A stretch of DNA of 64,000 nucleotides from Schaalia cardiffensis (GCF_016405145.1 NZ_JAEKIA010000006.1:62001-126000); one strand, 5' to 3'. Positions 1 through 9,234 are shown, numbered from the stretch's first letter. Numbers and translations are program-made. The notes: generated by a model from the letters alone, not told the origin.

Positions 1-621
1 GCCCATCGACTCGACCTGTTCGGCGACCTCGGGGCGCACATCCGTCGCCGAGACGAGAGCCCCCATTGAATTCGCAGTTCCAATCGCCGCGAGCCCTGCA
101 ACGCCCGCACCGATGACGTAGACGCGGGCGGGCGGCATCTTGCCCGCAGCGGTGACCTGACCGGTGAAGACTCGCCCGAAACGATTCGCAGCCTCCACGA
201 CGGCCCGATATCCCGCAATATTCGCTTGAGAGGAAAGAACATCCATCGCCTGTGCGCGAGAAATCCTCGGGACCGCATCCATTGCGAGCGCCGTGATCCC
301 CAGGGGCGCCAAACTCTCGGCAAGCCCCGGGGTCTGCTGTGGGGCGAGACGGGCGATGAGAGTTGCGCCGGGCCTCATCGCTGCGAGCTGCTCCTCGTTC
401 GGAGTGTCGACCGCGATGACAACATCAGCTGCCCACACGCTGTGCGCATCAACGAGGCTCGCGCCCGCGTCCTCGTACAGGGAATCTGGGAAGGACGCGC
501 GAAGGCCGGCGCCGCGCTCAACGAGGACCTCGTATCCGAGGCGAATGAGAAGCTCGACGGTCTGCGGGGCAGCGGCAACGAGCGGCTGGCCCTCCCTCTC
601 GCGTGGAACAGCGATTCGCAT
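1..621 (-). CDS. pntA: NAD(P) transhydrogenase subunit alpha, N-terminal part (runs off window)
   Basis: Reading the minus strand from ATG at 621 gives 207 uninterrupted codons to the window edge. The protein begins MRIAVPRE, like PntA and alanine dehydrogenases, and carries the Rossmann dinucleotide motif GAGVAGLAAIGTA near residue 168, followed by ATDVRPEVAEQVESMG, which is characteristic of PntA. The enzyme couples hydride transfer between NADH and NADP+ to proton movement across the membrane. A GGAG Shine-Dalgarno five bases before the ATG supports the start. The C-terminal part and the other subunits lie outside the window. Alanine dehydrogenase is the main alternative, but the ATDVRPEV segment favours transhydrogenase. 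Confidence 0.9.
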   Translation of the reverse strand, partial: MRIAVPREREGQPLVAAAPQTVELLIRLGYEVLVERGAGLRASFPDSLYEDAGASLVDAHSVWAADVVIAVDTPNEEQLAAMRPGATLIARLAPQQTPGLAESLAPLGITALAMDAVPRISRAQAMDVLSSQANIAGYRAVVEAANRFGRVFTGQVTAAGKMPPARVYVIGAGVAGLAAIGTANSMGALVSATDVRPEVAEQVESMG

Positions 622-809
622 AGGTGCTCCTTATCGTAGGAGTCGAAGGACGTGATGCGGATCATGTCCGTGGTTCTCCGTCACCTTAAAAGGCCCCTCG
701 ACCTCGACATCGGGACCAAGGCCCGAACTCGGTGTTCCGCTGGGGAAAAACGCGGCTTCCCCACGCCGTTTAGGGTGCCGACATGGCCCTTGACGATTAC
801 CTTTGAGGC

Positions 810-1283
810 ATGAGCTTCTTCGACGATGACACCGCCCAGCCGGAAGAGGACTTCGACCGCATCGAAGTCGATATGACGATCAAAGCGTCCGTCGAGGACG
901 TGTGGGGCATCGTCGCAGAACCGGGCTGGTGGGTGAACGACGGACCCGTCGGCGACCACGAGGTCACCCGCGATGAGCACGGCTATTACCGTGTGAACGA
1001 CCCGGAAGCGGGTGAATGGCTCGTCGAAAAAGGCGAGGAAGACCCGATGGACATCGTCTCCTTCCGCTGGTATCCGCTCGCCTCCGACGAACTTCCCGAA
1101 GACGCCTCGACGAGCATCGAGATCTCCCTATCCGAAGAAGGCTCAGGCATTGCAGTCCACGTGGAAGAGTCCGGCTTCTCCGCCATCGCCGAAGACGATG
1201 CCTCAGCCCGTTCGATTTGCGAGGACGAGCTCGCCATGTGGGAGGTCGCGCTCGCGGCCGTGAAGGCGCACCTGGAAGCCTGA
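810..1283 (+). CDS. SRPBCC/START-like domain protein
   Basis: A 157-residue acidic soluble protein. After a short acidic leader it reads IEVDMTIKASVEDVWGIVAEPGWW, the usual first strand and helix of SRPBCC (polyketide cyclase/AHSA1-type) folds, with the expected VSFRWYPL strand mid-protein and a long C-terminal helix ending KAHLEA. These folds bind hydrophobic ligands, and the AHSA1 branch is often involved in stress response. The ligand cannot be read from sequence. The ATG at 810 has only a weak GAGG upstream. It stands alone between pntA (divergent) and the permease (123 bp downstream). Confidence 0.75.
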   Translation: MSFFDDDTAQPEEDFDRIEVDMTIKASVEDVWGIVAEPGWWVNDGPVGDHEVTRDEHGYYRVNDPEAGEWLVEKGEEDPMDIVSFRWYPLASDELPEDASTSIEISLSEEGSGIAVHVEESGFSAIAEDDASARSICEDELAMWEVALAAVKAHLEA

Positions 1284-1405
1284 ACCTGGGCGGTCGGAGC
1301 CCACCTTCAAGGTCGAAGAGCGCCCAAAGCCCGCCGTAGAGTAGCGTTATCGGGAATCCCCACAGGCGTGGGCGCATTTTGCCCATCCGATCTTGAAGGA
1401 GTCCG

Positions 1406-2824
1406 ATGACCGCGAAGGACACCGCAGCCGTGTCAGGGACACAGGATCTGCAGCGCACTTTGCAGAACCGTCACGTCCAGCTCATTGCAATCGGCGGAGC
1501 AATCGGCACGGGCCTGTTCATGGGCTCGGGCAAAACGATCGCGACCGCGGGACCCTCGGTCCTCTTCGTCTACACCATCATCGGAGCCGTCCTCTTCCTC
1601 TTCATGCGAGCCATGGGAGAGCTTTTCCTCTCCGACTCGCGCTACACGACTTTCGCCGACATTGCGCGTGACCTCATTGGCCCCTGGGCCGGTTTCGTCA
1701 CGGGGTGGACCTACTGGATGTGCTGGGTCGTCACCGGTGTCGCGGACATGGTCGCGATCACCGGTTACATCCGCTTTTGGTGGCCCACAACGCCTGCGTG
1801 GATCCCGATTGTGATCATGACGGCCCTGCTCTTCACACTCAATGCGATGACGGTCAAGGCCTTCGGTGAAACAGAGTTCTGGTTCGCCCTCGTGAAGATC
1901 ATCGCGATCCTCGCCCTCGTCTTCGTGGGAATCGGAATGGTCCTTATGGGCACCATCGACGAGGCCGGAACCGCTGCCGCGGCCTCGAATCTTTGGTCGC
2001 ACGGAGGTTTCTTCCCGAAAGGCGTGATGGGTTTCCTTGGCGGTTTTCAGATCGCTCTTTTCGCTTTCGTGGGCATTGAACTGGTCGGCACCACTGTCGC
2101 CGAGACTGCAGACCCTGTGAAGACTCTGCCGAAGGCGATCAATTCGATCCCGATCCGCATCATGTTGTTTTACGTCGCCGCGCTTGCTGCGATCATGATG
2201 GTCACTCCCTGGGACCAGGTGGATCCTGAGCGTTCGCCTTTCGTCACGATGTTCTCAATGACGGGCCTAGGTGCAGCCGCAACGATCGTCAACCTCGTGG
2301 TCTTGACTTCGGCAGCCTCCTCGGCGAACTCGGGGATTTACTCGACGTCGCGCATGCTCTTCGGACTCGCGAACCGAGGGGATGCGCCGAAGGTGTTCTC
2401 CCAACTGTCGAAGCGTCACGTTCCCAGAAACGCCCTGTTCCTCTCCTGCGTGTTCCTGCTCAGCGCGATCATTCTCATGGCGTCGGGCGATTCGATCTCC
2501 GCAGCTTTCACACTGGTCACCTCGATGTCTGCGACGCTGTTCATGGGCGTGTGGGTCGTCATTGTCGTCTCCTACCTGATCTACCTGAAGAAGCGCCCCC
2601 ACCTGCACGAGGTTTCGACCTTCAAGGCTCCCGGGGGAGCGGCTTCTGCGTGGTTGGTCCTTGGCTTCATGGCGATCATGGTTGTCGTCCTCGGGCTTTT
2701 CCCCGATACCCGGGCAGGATTGGTTCCCTCTTTGGTGTGGATCGGTGCTGTGACTGTGGCGGCGCTCGTGCATCGTCACCGCATGCTCAAGCGGGCGGAG
2801 ATGGGGCAGCTCGAAGACTTCTGA
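1406..2824 (+). CDS. cycA: Amino acid permease, APC superfamily (D-serine/D-alanine/glycine transporter CycA-like)
   Basis: A 472-residue integral membrane protein with about 12 hydrophobic segments. The N-terminus has LQNRHVQLIAIGGAIGTGLF, the signature of the AAT family of APC permeases, followed by the conserved MGELFLSD segment. The order of motifs (GWTYWMCWVVTGVADM, FVGIELVGTTVAETADP) matches CycA-type transporters for D-serine, D-alanine and glycine, driven by proton symport. An AAGGAG Shine-Dalgarno lies eight bases before the ATG. Substrate specificity within the AAT family is inferred from similarity of motifs, so a different small amino acid is possible. Its stop codon is the first unit of a post-gene tandem repeat. 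Confidence 0.82.
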   Translation: MTAKDTAAVSGTQDLQRTLQNRHVQLIAIGGAIGTGLFMGSGKTIATAGPSVLFVYTIIGAVLFLFMRAMGELFLSDSRYTTFADIARDLIGPWAGFVTGWTYWMCWVVTGVADMVAITGYIRFWWPTTPAWIPIVIMTALLFTLNAMTVKAFGETEFWFALVKIIAILALVFVGIGMVLMGTIDEAGTAAAASNLWSHGGFFPKGVMGFLGGFQIALFAFVGIELVGTTVAETADPVKTLPKAINSIPIRIMLFYVAALAAIMMVTPWDQVDPERSPFVTMFSMTGLGAAATIVNLVVLTSAASSANSGIYSTSRMLFGLANRGDAPKVFSQLSKRHVPRNALFLSCVFLLSAIILMASGDSISAAFTLVTSMSATLFMGVWVVIVVSYLIYLKKRPHLHEVSTFKAPGGAASAWLVLGFMAIMVVVLGLFPDTRAGLVPSLVWIGAVTVAALVHRHRMLKRAEMGQLEDF

Positions 2825-2962
2825 GCCTTTTCTTGCGTGGAGGGCGGCCTGGACGTTACCGACAGCGTAGTGCAGTTCTGAGCCCTTCTTGTGGGGAAAT
2901 GTCTTCCGATCCCCGACCACCCCTCACCAGGGTGTCTGAGCCCTTCTTGCGTGGAGGCGTCG
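2822..2962 (+). repeat. ~58-bp degenerate tandem repeat starting at the permease stop codon
   Basis: The string TGAGCCcTTCTTGcGTGGAGG occurs at 2822 (where TGA is the permease stop), 2879 and 2937 in slightly varied form, with spacings of 57 and 58 bases. The rest of 2825-3249 holds one palindromic box (3016-3080) and no gene I can support. Confidence 0.65.
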
Positions 2963-3015
2963 CTTCGCGTGGCGCGCTCATGGCAGGGGCATGCGCGATC
3001 GCGCCGTGATGCGCG

Positions 3016-3080
3016 AGTGGAGGGGTTGGCGGCAAGTGGAGGGTTTATATCCCCTCCACAAGTCGTGAAACCCTCCTTTT
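3016..3080. repeat. Palindromic GTGGAGGG/CCCTCCAC box, copy 1
   Basis: A direct GTGGAGGGG, a spacer, then GTGGAGGG-tttatat-CCCCTCCAC as an inverted repeat, then CCCTCCTTTT. The same arrangement recurs at about 16996, 21310, 35317 and 35460. It can form a strong hairpin. It lies upstream of the TPP riboswitch. Confidence 0.7.
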
Positions 3081-3249
3081 CTTGGGGGTCTTCCCTCTTC
3101 TTGGGGCCCTCCTTTTGAAGGATGGGTGGTCCTCGCATGGTGTCCCGGCATCGAATTTAGGGCTCAGTGCGCTTGGAGCCGAGGCCTCGTACTGGGCTGG
3201 ACAATGCCCTGACTTCGCGCTTCGAGGCTGCGGGAGAGTAGGCTTGAAC

Positions 3250-3344
3250 CAGTGCCACGGGAACCTGGAAGAACCGGGTTGAGAGGAGGGCCCTCGCCCT
3301 CGACCGTCGAACCTGAACCGGCTCATACCGGCGTAGGGAGGCTG
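3250..3344 (+). promoter_or_regulatory. TPP riboswitch (THI element) upstream of ykoE
   Basis: The segment carries the ordered TPP-aptamer elements: a CACGGGAACC strand, GGTTGAGAGG (the pyrimidine-sensing TGAGA loop), a variable stem, then GAACCTGAACCGG, CAT, ACCGGCGTAGGGA. The last block is the highly conserved thiamine box. The start codon of the transporter gene is 46 bases downstream. By family knowledge, thiamine pyrophosphate binding represses expression of thiamine or HMP uptake genes. Confidence 0.9.
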
Positions 3345-3389
3345 CCTGCTCGTGCGCACCGTGCTGTGAACGAGAGGAGAACCCCCAGC

Positions 3390-4001
3390 ATGGGCACCAC
3401 CACTTCCACTTCCGCTCCGCGTCTCAACTGGCGCGTCGTCGACATGGTCACTGCCGCCGTCCTCGGCGTCGCCTGCGGCCTGATCTTCCTCGTCTGGAAT
3501 CAGATCGGTGGTCTGGGCTACTCCGTGCTCGACGCCCTCACCCCCGGAATCGGCGGCCTCGTCCTGGGGATCTGGCTCCTCGGCGGGACCCTTGGTGGCC
3601 TCATCATCCGCAAACCCGGAGCCGCCATCCTCGTCGAAGTCATTGCCGCTTCCGTCTCAGCAGCCCTCGGTTCCCAGTGGGGCATCGGCACCCTCTACTC
3701 GGGAATCGCCCAAGGACTCGGCGCCGAACTCATCTTCTTGATCTTCATGTACCGCCGTTACAACGCGAGTATCGCGGCCCTGTCCGGCCTGTGCGCGGGA
3801 GTCGCCGCGTGGGTCCTCGAACTGTTCACCGCCGGGAATCTCGCGATGGGACCGGCATTCCTCATCACCTACCTGATCTGCTGCATCCTGTCTGGCCTCG
3901 TCCTCGGCGGGCTCGTCGCCTGGCTTCTCGTCAAAGCCCTCGCCGCGACCGGCGCCCTCGACCGCTTCGCCGCAGGACGCGAAGCCCGCGCCCGTGTCTG
4001 A
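3390..4001 (+). CDS. ykoE: ECF transporter substrate-binding (S) component, YkoE family
   Basis: A 203-residue membrane protein with 5-6 hydrophobic segments. WRVVDMVTAAVLGVACGLIF near the N-terminus, a long small-residue helix around GIGGLVLGIW, and IRKPGAA in the first cytoplasmic loop are typical of YkoE-like S components for thiamine or its hydroxymethylpyrimidine. The ATG at 3390 is preceded by AGGAGA at a 10-base spacing. An earlier in-frame start would run through the riboswitch, so it is rejected. The stop overlaps the GTG of the next gene by 8 bases, which implies translational coupling. The upstream TPP riboswitch supports a thiamine-related substrate. Confidence 0.87.
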   Translation: MGTTTSTSAPRLNWRVVDMVTAAVLGVACGLIFLVWNQIGGLGYSVLDALTPGIGGLVLGIWLLGGTLGGLIIRKPGAAILVEVIAASVSAALGSQWGIGTLYSGIAQGLGAELIFLIFMYRRYNASIAALSGLCAGVAAWVLELFTAGNLAMGPAFLITYLICCILSGLVLGGLVAWLLVKALAATGALDRFAAGREARARV

Positions 4002-6702
4002 GCCCCGCCCCACGGGCTTCCTCGTGAAAACCGAAGAAGCGGGTGCTCGCGTCGAGGCCCGAGCCTGGGGATGGCGCCACGGCGGCCGCCACGCCTGGGC
4101 CCTCAACAGCATCGACTTGGACATCGCCCCAGGTGAGCGCGTCCTCATCCTCGGCCCCTCAGGCTCTGGTAAGTCCACGCTCCTCGCGGGACTTGCCGGA
4201 ATCCTCGGAGGCGAGGACGAGGGCGAAGCGCGGGGAAGCCTGAGCGTCGACGGCATGCCTTCGGAACAGCAGCGGGGCCGCATCGGATTGGTCATGCAGG
4301 ACCCGGAGGCGCAAGTCGTGCTCGCCCGCGTCGGCGACGACGTCGCCTTCCCGATGGAGAACCTCAGCGTTCCGCGCGAGCAGATCTGGCCGAGAGTGGG
4401 ACAAGCCCTCGAAGAGGTTGGCCTCGGCCTCCCCTTCGACCATCCCACCTCGGCTTTGTCTGGAGGGCAGAAGCAAAGGCTCGCCCTCGCCGCGATCCTC
4501 GCCATGCGTCCGGGGCTCCTCATCCTCGATGAACCCACCGCGAACCTTGACCCTGTCGGAGTGGCCGAGGTTCGTGACGCAGTCGAAGGGGTCCTGGCCG
4601 CAAGCGGAGCCACCCTTGTCGTCGTTGAGCATCGCGTCGACGTGTGGGCCGGCCTCGTCGACAGGATCATCGTCATCCTCGGCGGGAGGATCGCCGCTGA
4701 TGGGCCCGTTGACCGTATCCTCGCCGAGCAGGGAAGCCTCCTGAAAGAACAGGGGATCTGGCTTCCCGGAGACGACGTCGCTGCCGTAGTCGGGGCGCCG
4801 GAGAAACGGCGTCATGAGACGAGTCCCTCCGATCCGATCCTTTCCGTGCGTGGCCTGACGATCGGATACGACCCCGAGCATCCCATTCGCACCGGAATCA
4901 ACCTTGATATCGCCAGAGGGCAATCGACTTGCATTATCGGGCCGAATGGCACAGGGAAATCAACTCTGGGCCTCACTCTCGCGGGGCTTTTACCTGCCCT
5001 TGATGGAAACGTTTCCGCAGTCCCCCGAAACCCCGTGCGCTCCGCCTCGGCGGACCCCCACCAGTGGCGCTCCGCCGACCTTTTGGGCCGGATCTCGATG
5101 GTCTTCCAAGAGCCCGAGTACCAGTTCCTCGCGCGAAGCGTCCGCGAGGAACTCGAAATCGGGCCGCGGCAAGCCGGAATGTCCGAAGACGAGCTCGCGC
5201 CCCTCGTTGAGGAGCATCTGAAGGCCCTGGGACTCAGCGCCCTCGCCGAGGCGAATCCCATGACACTTTCCGGCGGGGAGAAGCGTCGACTCTCGGTTGC
5301 GAGCGCGCTCATCAGCGCCCCCGAGCTCCTCATCCTCGATGAGCCGACCTTCGGTCAGGACCGGGGGACGTGGATCGAGCTCGTCCGACTCCTACGAGAT
5401 GCACGTGACCGGGGGACGACCCTCGTGTCGATCACCCATGATCCTGCCTATGTCGCCGCCATGGGGGATACGGTGATCGATCTTTCCGACATTGGCGCAC
5501 CCGGTCATGCTGGGAACACCGGGACTGCTCGGAGTGCCCGGAGTACCGGGAACTCTGGGAGCGTCGGTACTTCCCGGAGTGCCGGGAATGCTGGGAACAG
5601 CAGGAGCACTGAGAACCTCGGGGGCACCGAGGGAGCGAAGAACAACTCCAGAGGCGCGAGCGAGAACGGGGGTGTGAACAGGACGAATCCGACGGGTGAG
5701 AATCGAACCTGGAGTGAGAACGAAGGCCTGCGTGAGACGGCTTCCCCGAGACAGAGTGCGACACGGAATGACAGCCCGACTTTGAGTGGGGGCGGAACCC
5801 GGAATGACCCCCTGGCTTTGAGTGAGAACGCAGCCCGGACCGAAAACGGGCCTTCAAACGACAATGAGGCCGCCTCCTTTGCCCAGGTGCGCAGCGCAGC
5901 CGAGCACAAAGCCCCATCGACACGGCTCGATGCCCCCTCGCGCAGACGCAGGCTCCTCAACAGGGTCAATCCCGTGACGCAGGTCCTCGCCCTGATCGTC
6001 ATGACGACCCCGCTCCTCATCACCATCGATCCAATTTCTGCGGGCATCGCCCTCGGCCTCGAAATCCTGCTCCTCCCCCTCGCTCAGATCAGGCCCACGA
6101 CCCTTGCCCTGAGGATGATCCCCCTCCTGATCGCCGCCCCAATCGCTGCGCTCTCGATGCTCCTGTACGCAAACCCAGGGGGAGAGATCTTCTGGTCCCT
6201 CGGCCCAGCGATCATTTCTGAACGCTCGATTCGCTTGGCGCTGGGGATCCTTGTGCGCGTCCTCGCTGTGGGAGCGCCCGCGATCATCCTTTTGTCGAAG
6301 ATCGATCCAACCGATATGGCAGATGGTCTTTCCCAGGTCCTCCACATGCCTGCACGTCCCGTGCTCGCCACTCTCGCAGCTGCGCGCATGACGGGATTGA
6401 TGGCGGCCGATTGGAAGGCTTTGGAGCAGGCGCGGCGCATCCGAGGAATCGGCGATGCGAGGGTAGTGGTCTCCGCTCTGAGAGGTTCCTTCTCCCTCTT
6501 GGTGTTCGCACTGCGTCGATCAGCGAAGCTCTCGCTGACAATGGAAGCCCGAGGTTTTGGGACGGCGAGGACGAGGACATGGGCGCGCCCTTCTCATGTC
6601 GGAATGGCGGACGCCGTGATGATGCTCGTCGCCCTCATCATTCCCACTGCAGCTTTGACGGCGTCAGTCCTCAGCGGGTCTTTTGAACTCATCGGGCGGT
6701 GA
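3994..6702 (+). CDS. ykoD: Fused ECF transporter ATPase pair plus T component (YkoD-YkoC fusion)
   Basis: A 902-residue protein that combines the energy module of an ECF importer. ABC domain 1 (about 20-255) has Walker A GPSGSGKST at 54-62, signature ALSGGQKQR and ILDEPTANLD. ABC domain 2 (about 282-490) has GPNGTGKST, TLSGGEKRR and ILDEPTFGQD. A linker of about 145 residues (505-650) is almost entirely Gly/Ser/Asn/Thr/Arg with degenerate GNxGSxRS repeats. The C-terminal ~245 residues are the membrane T component, with RVNPVTQVLALIV and a late RIRGIG coupling motif. The GTG start at 3994 overlaps ykoE. Separate ykoD and ykoC genes are the usual state. The protein should sit at the inner face of and within the cytoplasmic membrane with YkoE. 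Confidence 0.88.
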   Translation: MSEPRPTGFLVKTEEAGARVEARAWGWRHGGRHAWALNSIDLDIAPGERVLILGPSGSGKSTLLAGLAGILGGEDEGEARGSLSVDGMPSEQQRGRIGLVMQDPEAQVVLARVGDDVAFPMENLSVPREQIWPRVGQALEEVGLGLPFDHPTSALSGGQKQRLALAAILAMRPGLLILDEPTANLDPVGVAEVRDAVEGVLAASGATLVVVEHRVDVWAGLVDRIIVILGGRIAADGPVDRILAEQGSLLKEQGIWLPGDDVAAVVGAPEKRRHETSPSDPILSVRGLTIGYDPEHPIRTGINLDIARGQSTCIIGPNGTGKSTLGLTLAGLLPALDGNVSAVPRNPVRSASADPHQWRSADLLGRISMVFQEPEYQFLARSVREELEIGPRQAGMSEDELAPLVEEHLKALGLSALAEANPMTLSGGEKRRLSVASALISAPELLILDEPTFGQDRGTWIELVRLLRDARDRGTTLVSITHDPAYVAAMGDTVIDLSDIGAPGHAGNTGTARSARSTGNSGSVGTSRSAGNAGNSRSTENLGGTEGAKNNSRGASENGGVNRTNPTGENRTWSENEGLRETASPRQSATRNDSPTLSGGGTRNDPLALSENAARTENGPSNDNEAASFAQVRSAAEHKAPSTRLDAPSRRRRLLNRVNPVTQVLALIVMTTPLLITIDPISAGIALGLEILLLPLAQIRPTTLALRMIPLLIAAPIAALSMLLYANPGGEIFWSLGPAIISERSIRLALGILVRVLAVGAPAIILLSKIDPTDMADGLSQVLHMPARPVLATLAAARMTGLMAADWKALEQARRIRGIGDARVVVSALRGSFSLLVFALRRSAKLSLTMEARGFGTARTRTWARPSHVGMADAVMMLVALIIPTAALTASVLSGSFELIGR

Positions 6703-8198
6703 CGAGGGTGGGAGTGCTCAACGCTGAGGAAAGGGGAGTAAGCGACTCTGGAGAAGAGGAGCCGACAGGCACTGGCGCGATAGGTGCCCTGGATGCTGGA
6801 GAAGAGGAGCTGGCGGATGCTTGGGAGGTGGGTGCCTTGGGCGCTGGTGGCGCGGGTGCGGCGGATCCTCGCGTGCCGATAGCCTCGGGCGCCAGTGGCG
6901 CACACAAGCGAGATGAGTCGAGGGCGTGTGCGCACTCTTATGGGGAAGGTGAATCTCTTCAGGCCCACGAGGTGCGAAAACGCGTCGAGCTGTGTGGAGA
7001 AGAATCTTGCCGAAAGCCTCCCAAGGGCCATGATCTTCCACAGATCCATCCAGCGAAAACTCCAACCAAGACTCATATCGAGGCTCGCTCGTACTGGCAG
7101 GAGAAGCGAATCGAGGTCCATTGGGACGGGAGCGATGCCTTACCTGAGGCTCTCCTCGATTCCTGCATGAATGCAATCCGCTCCCTGCACAATCCTCTTC
7201 GAACAGGAGATACTTCCACCGTCAAAGACGCTCCTGCCCAGGGGAAGTCGTCGCACCCGTTTGACAGTGCGACGCAAGAAAGAACAACAGCCAACAGTCC
7301 ATGGAAGAGGCCAATCACAGGGGAGGCAGAGGCCCAGCAGACGGGCAACAACCTTGTCCAGGACAAGAGTTTCCAGACAGGCCAGAACCTCCTGCAGGGC
7401 AATGACGTGCAGACGGGCCACAATCGACGGGCAAGCCACAGCCTGGGGGAGGAGCAGGATCCCGACAGAACCCAGGAAGGTGGCGATGAGAAGTCGCGCC
7501 CGGCCACACCGATCATCCTTATCGATGGCCTGTCCGGAGCGGGAAAAAGCACTCTCGCACAAGCGCTCGCTCGCTCCCTCGCCTCCTCCCTGAGCGGCGA
7601 CTTCGCTTCCCACGGCCCTGTTGAGTCTGTGCGCGTCCTCGCCCTCGACTCCCTGTACGAGGGATGGCACGGTCTGGACGCGGGGAGCACAATCGCCTCC
7701 AGAATCGCCAAAGACCTCGCAGAAGCACGCCCAGCACGCTACCGACCCTGGGACTGGGAGAGTGAATCCCGCGGCGAAGAACTCATCATCGAAGCGGGAG
7801 CTCCCCTGATTATTGAGGGCTGCGGTGCCCTGACGCGAGAATCGCGTCGATACGCCGCCATCGCCCTGTGGGTTGAGGCCGCTGGAGGCGAGAAAGAACG
7901 CTACCGGCGGGCGATCGGACGCGATGGAGAGATGTTCCGCGCGTGGTGGGAGACGTGGGCTGAACAGGACCTGGGGCGTCTTGCGGGACCGAGGCCGGGA
8001 GGGAACACGACACAGCTCGTCGCAAGAGCAGACACGGACCCGCGCGCTCACGCGGATCTGAGGGCAGACCTACAGCAACGTCGAACAAGAATGGAGGCGG
8101 ATCCGCGCGCCCATGCGGATCTGAGGGCGGTGGGGATCTCGTCGGCGAAGGCAGCCGCGGATCCACGTGCCTACGCAGACCTCCTTGTCATCACCTGA
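6699..8198 (+). CDS. P-loop kinase-like protein (uridine-kinase fold) with repetitive N- and C-terminal tails
   Basis: The open frame encodes 499 residues. Only about 265-430 looks like a folded domain: PIILIDGLSGAGKSTLAQAL with P-loop G277-T285, then VLALDSLYEGWHGL, YRPWDWE and LIIEGCGAL, the layout of uridine-kinase-like nucleoside/nucleotide kinases. The substrate is unknown. Residues 1-265 are low complexity (with repeats such as NLVQDKSFQTGQ/NLLQGNDVQTGH) and may be partly or wholly untranslated. No strong internal start was found close to the domain. The C-tail holds three copies of ADPRAHADLRA. The GTG start overlaps the stop of the ECF gene by four bases, suggesting co-transcription with the thiamine-type transporter. 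Confidence 0.65.
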   Translation: MTRVGVLNAEERGVSDSGEEEPTGTGAIGALDAGEEELADAWEVGALGAGGAGAADPRVPIASGASGAHKRDESRACAHSYGEGESLQAHEVRKRVELCGEESCRKPPKGHDLPQIHPAKTPTKTHIEARSYWQEKRIEVHWDGSDALPEALLDSCMNAIRSLHNPLRTGDTSTVKDAPAQGKSSHPFDSATQERTTANSPWKRPITGEAEAQQTGNNLVQDKSFQTGQNLLQGNDVQTGHNRRASHSLGEEQDPDRTQEGGDEKSRPATPIILIDGLSGAGKSTLAQALARSLASSLSGDFASHGPVESVRVLALDSLYEGWHGLDAGSTIASRIAKDLAEARPARYRPWDWESESRGEELIIEAGAPLIIEGCGALTRESRRYAAIALWVEAAGGEKERYRRAIGRDGEMFRAWWETWAEQDLGRLAGPRPGGNTTQLVARADTDPRAHADLRADLQQRRTRMEADPRAHADLRAVGISSAKAAADPRAYADLLVIT

Positions 8199-8275
8199 GG
8201 CGATCGGCGCATGCTTCAACAGCGGCGCATTCTTCAACACCTGAGGGGCGGATCCGCCCACGCCTGATCACCTGC
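8196..8275 (+). repeat. Short stop-codon-anchored repeat after the P-loop gene
   Basis: ACCTGAGG at the stop (TGA 8196) recurs at 8242 (ACCTGAGGGG), with GCATgCTTCAACA and GCATtCTTCAACA between them. The pattern resembles the repeats following other genes in the window. Confidence 0.5.
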
Positions 8276-8340
8276 GGTGAAGCGAGCACTCGAGCCAGAT
8301 CGGCCGCATCCCTTTTCCGCAGGCCCGATAAGATCCCCAG

Positions 8341-9168
8341 GTGGAATCCACTAACCCCTTCGAGGTCGAGGCACCGAGATACGGCGCCGTCAGACCCGCC
8401 TACCCGAGCCCCGTCCTCGACGCCCTCCTGAACGAGGCAGAGGCCTCTTTGGGACACCGGGCACATTTCGTCGCCGACATCGGTGCGGGAACGGGAAAAA
8501 TGACGCAACTCCTCGCCCGACGGGGCCTTAGCGTCGTAGCGCTGGAGCCCTCGGAGGCGATGCGCCAGCACATGAGGGAAGACCTCATTCAAGAAGGATT
8601 CATCCTCCTTGACGAGGACGCCGCATCCGCTCCATCGACAATGCGGCAGAACCAAGGTACCCGAGGCGATAGCGAAACCATTGCCGTGCGCGCCGCGAGC
8701 GCCGAAGCGACCGGCTTGGCTGATGGCACCCTCGATCTCGTCGTCTTCGCCCAATCCTGGCACTGGGTCGACCCTGTCCGGGCAGCGGCCGAGGCGGCGA
8801 GGATCCTCTCTCCTGGTGGAGTGCTCGCGGCAGTGTGGAATCAGATGGATGTATCGATCCCCTGGGTTCACAGGCTGACGCGAATCATGCGATCAGGGGA
8901 CGTCCATCGGCCCGAGGACCGACCGGACTTCGGAGACGCGTTTTCACGCCCTGAGCTCAAACTCGTCACATGGGAGGAGGCGATGACTCCCGAGCAGATC
9001 CTCGAACTGGGAACGACCCGCTCCTCCTACCTGAAACAAGACGAGGCCGGGCGTCGGCGGATGCAAGCGAATCTGCGCTGGTACCTGCATGAGCACTTGG
9101 GGCGTCCGAAAGGCTCGAGGATCCTGCTCCCGTACTGGACCCTCGTGTGGACGGCGCATCGGCTCTGA
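8341..9168 (+). CDS. Class I SAM-dependent methyltransferase (UbiE/Trm-like)
   Basis: 275 residues. Motif I VADIGAGTGKMTQLLARRG near 47-65, the acidic post-I LEPSEAM, and the later DLVVFAQSWHWVDP and LSPGGVLAAVWNQ segments define a small-molecule class I methyltransferase that uses S-adenosylmethionine. The N-terminal FEVEAPRYGAVRPAYP is typical of the Methyltransf_11/25 group often annotated as a trans-aconitate or generic methyltransferase. The target is unknown. The GTG start lies six bases after TAAGAT with no Shine-Dalgarno, consistent with a leaderless message. Confidence 0.82.
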   Translation: MESTNPFEVEAPRYGAVRPAYPSPVLDALLNEAEASLGHRAHFVADIGAGTGKMTQLLARRGLSVVALEPSEAMRQHMREDLIQEGFILLDEDAASAPSTMRQNQGTRGDSETIAVRAASAEATGLADGTLDLVVFAQSWHWVDPVRAAAEAARILSPGGVLAAVWNQMDVSIPWVHRLTRIMRSGDVHRPEDRPDFGDAFSRPELKLVTWEEAMTPEQILELGTTRSSYLKQDEAGRRRMQANLRWYLHEHLGRPKGSRILLPYWTLVWTAHRL

Positions 9169-9234
9169 GCAGGCCTGTCATCCGCTAGGCACAACGCTAG
9201 GGATCAGGGGCAACGCTAGAGACAACGCCTGGGA

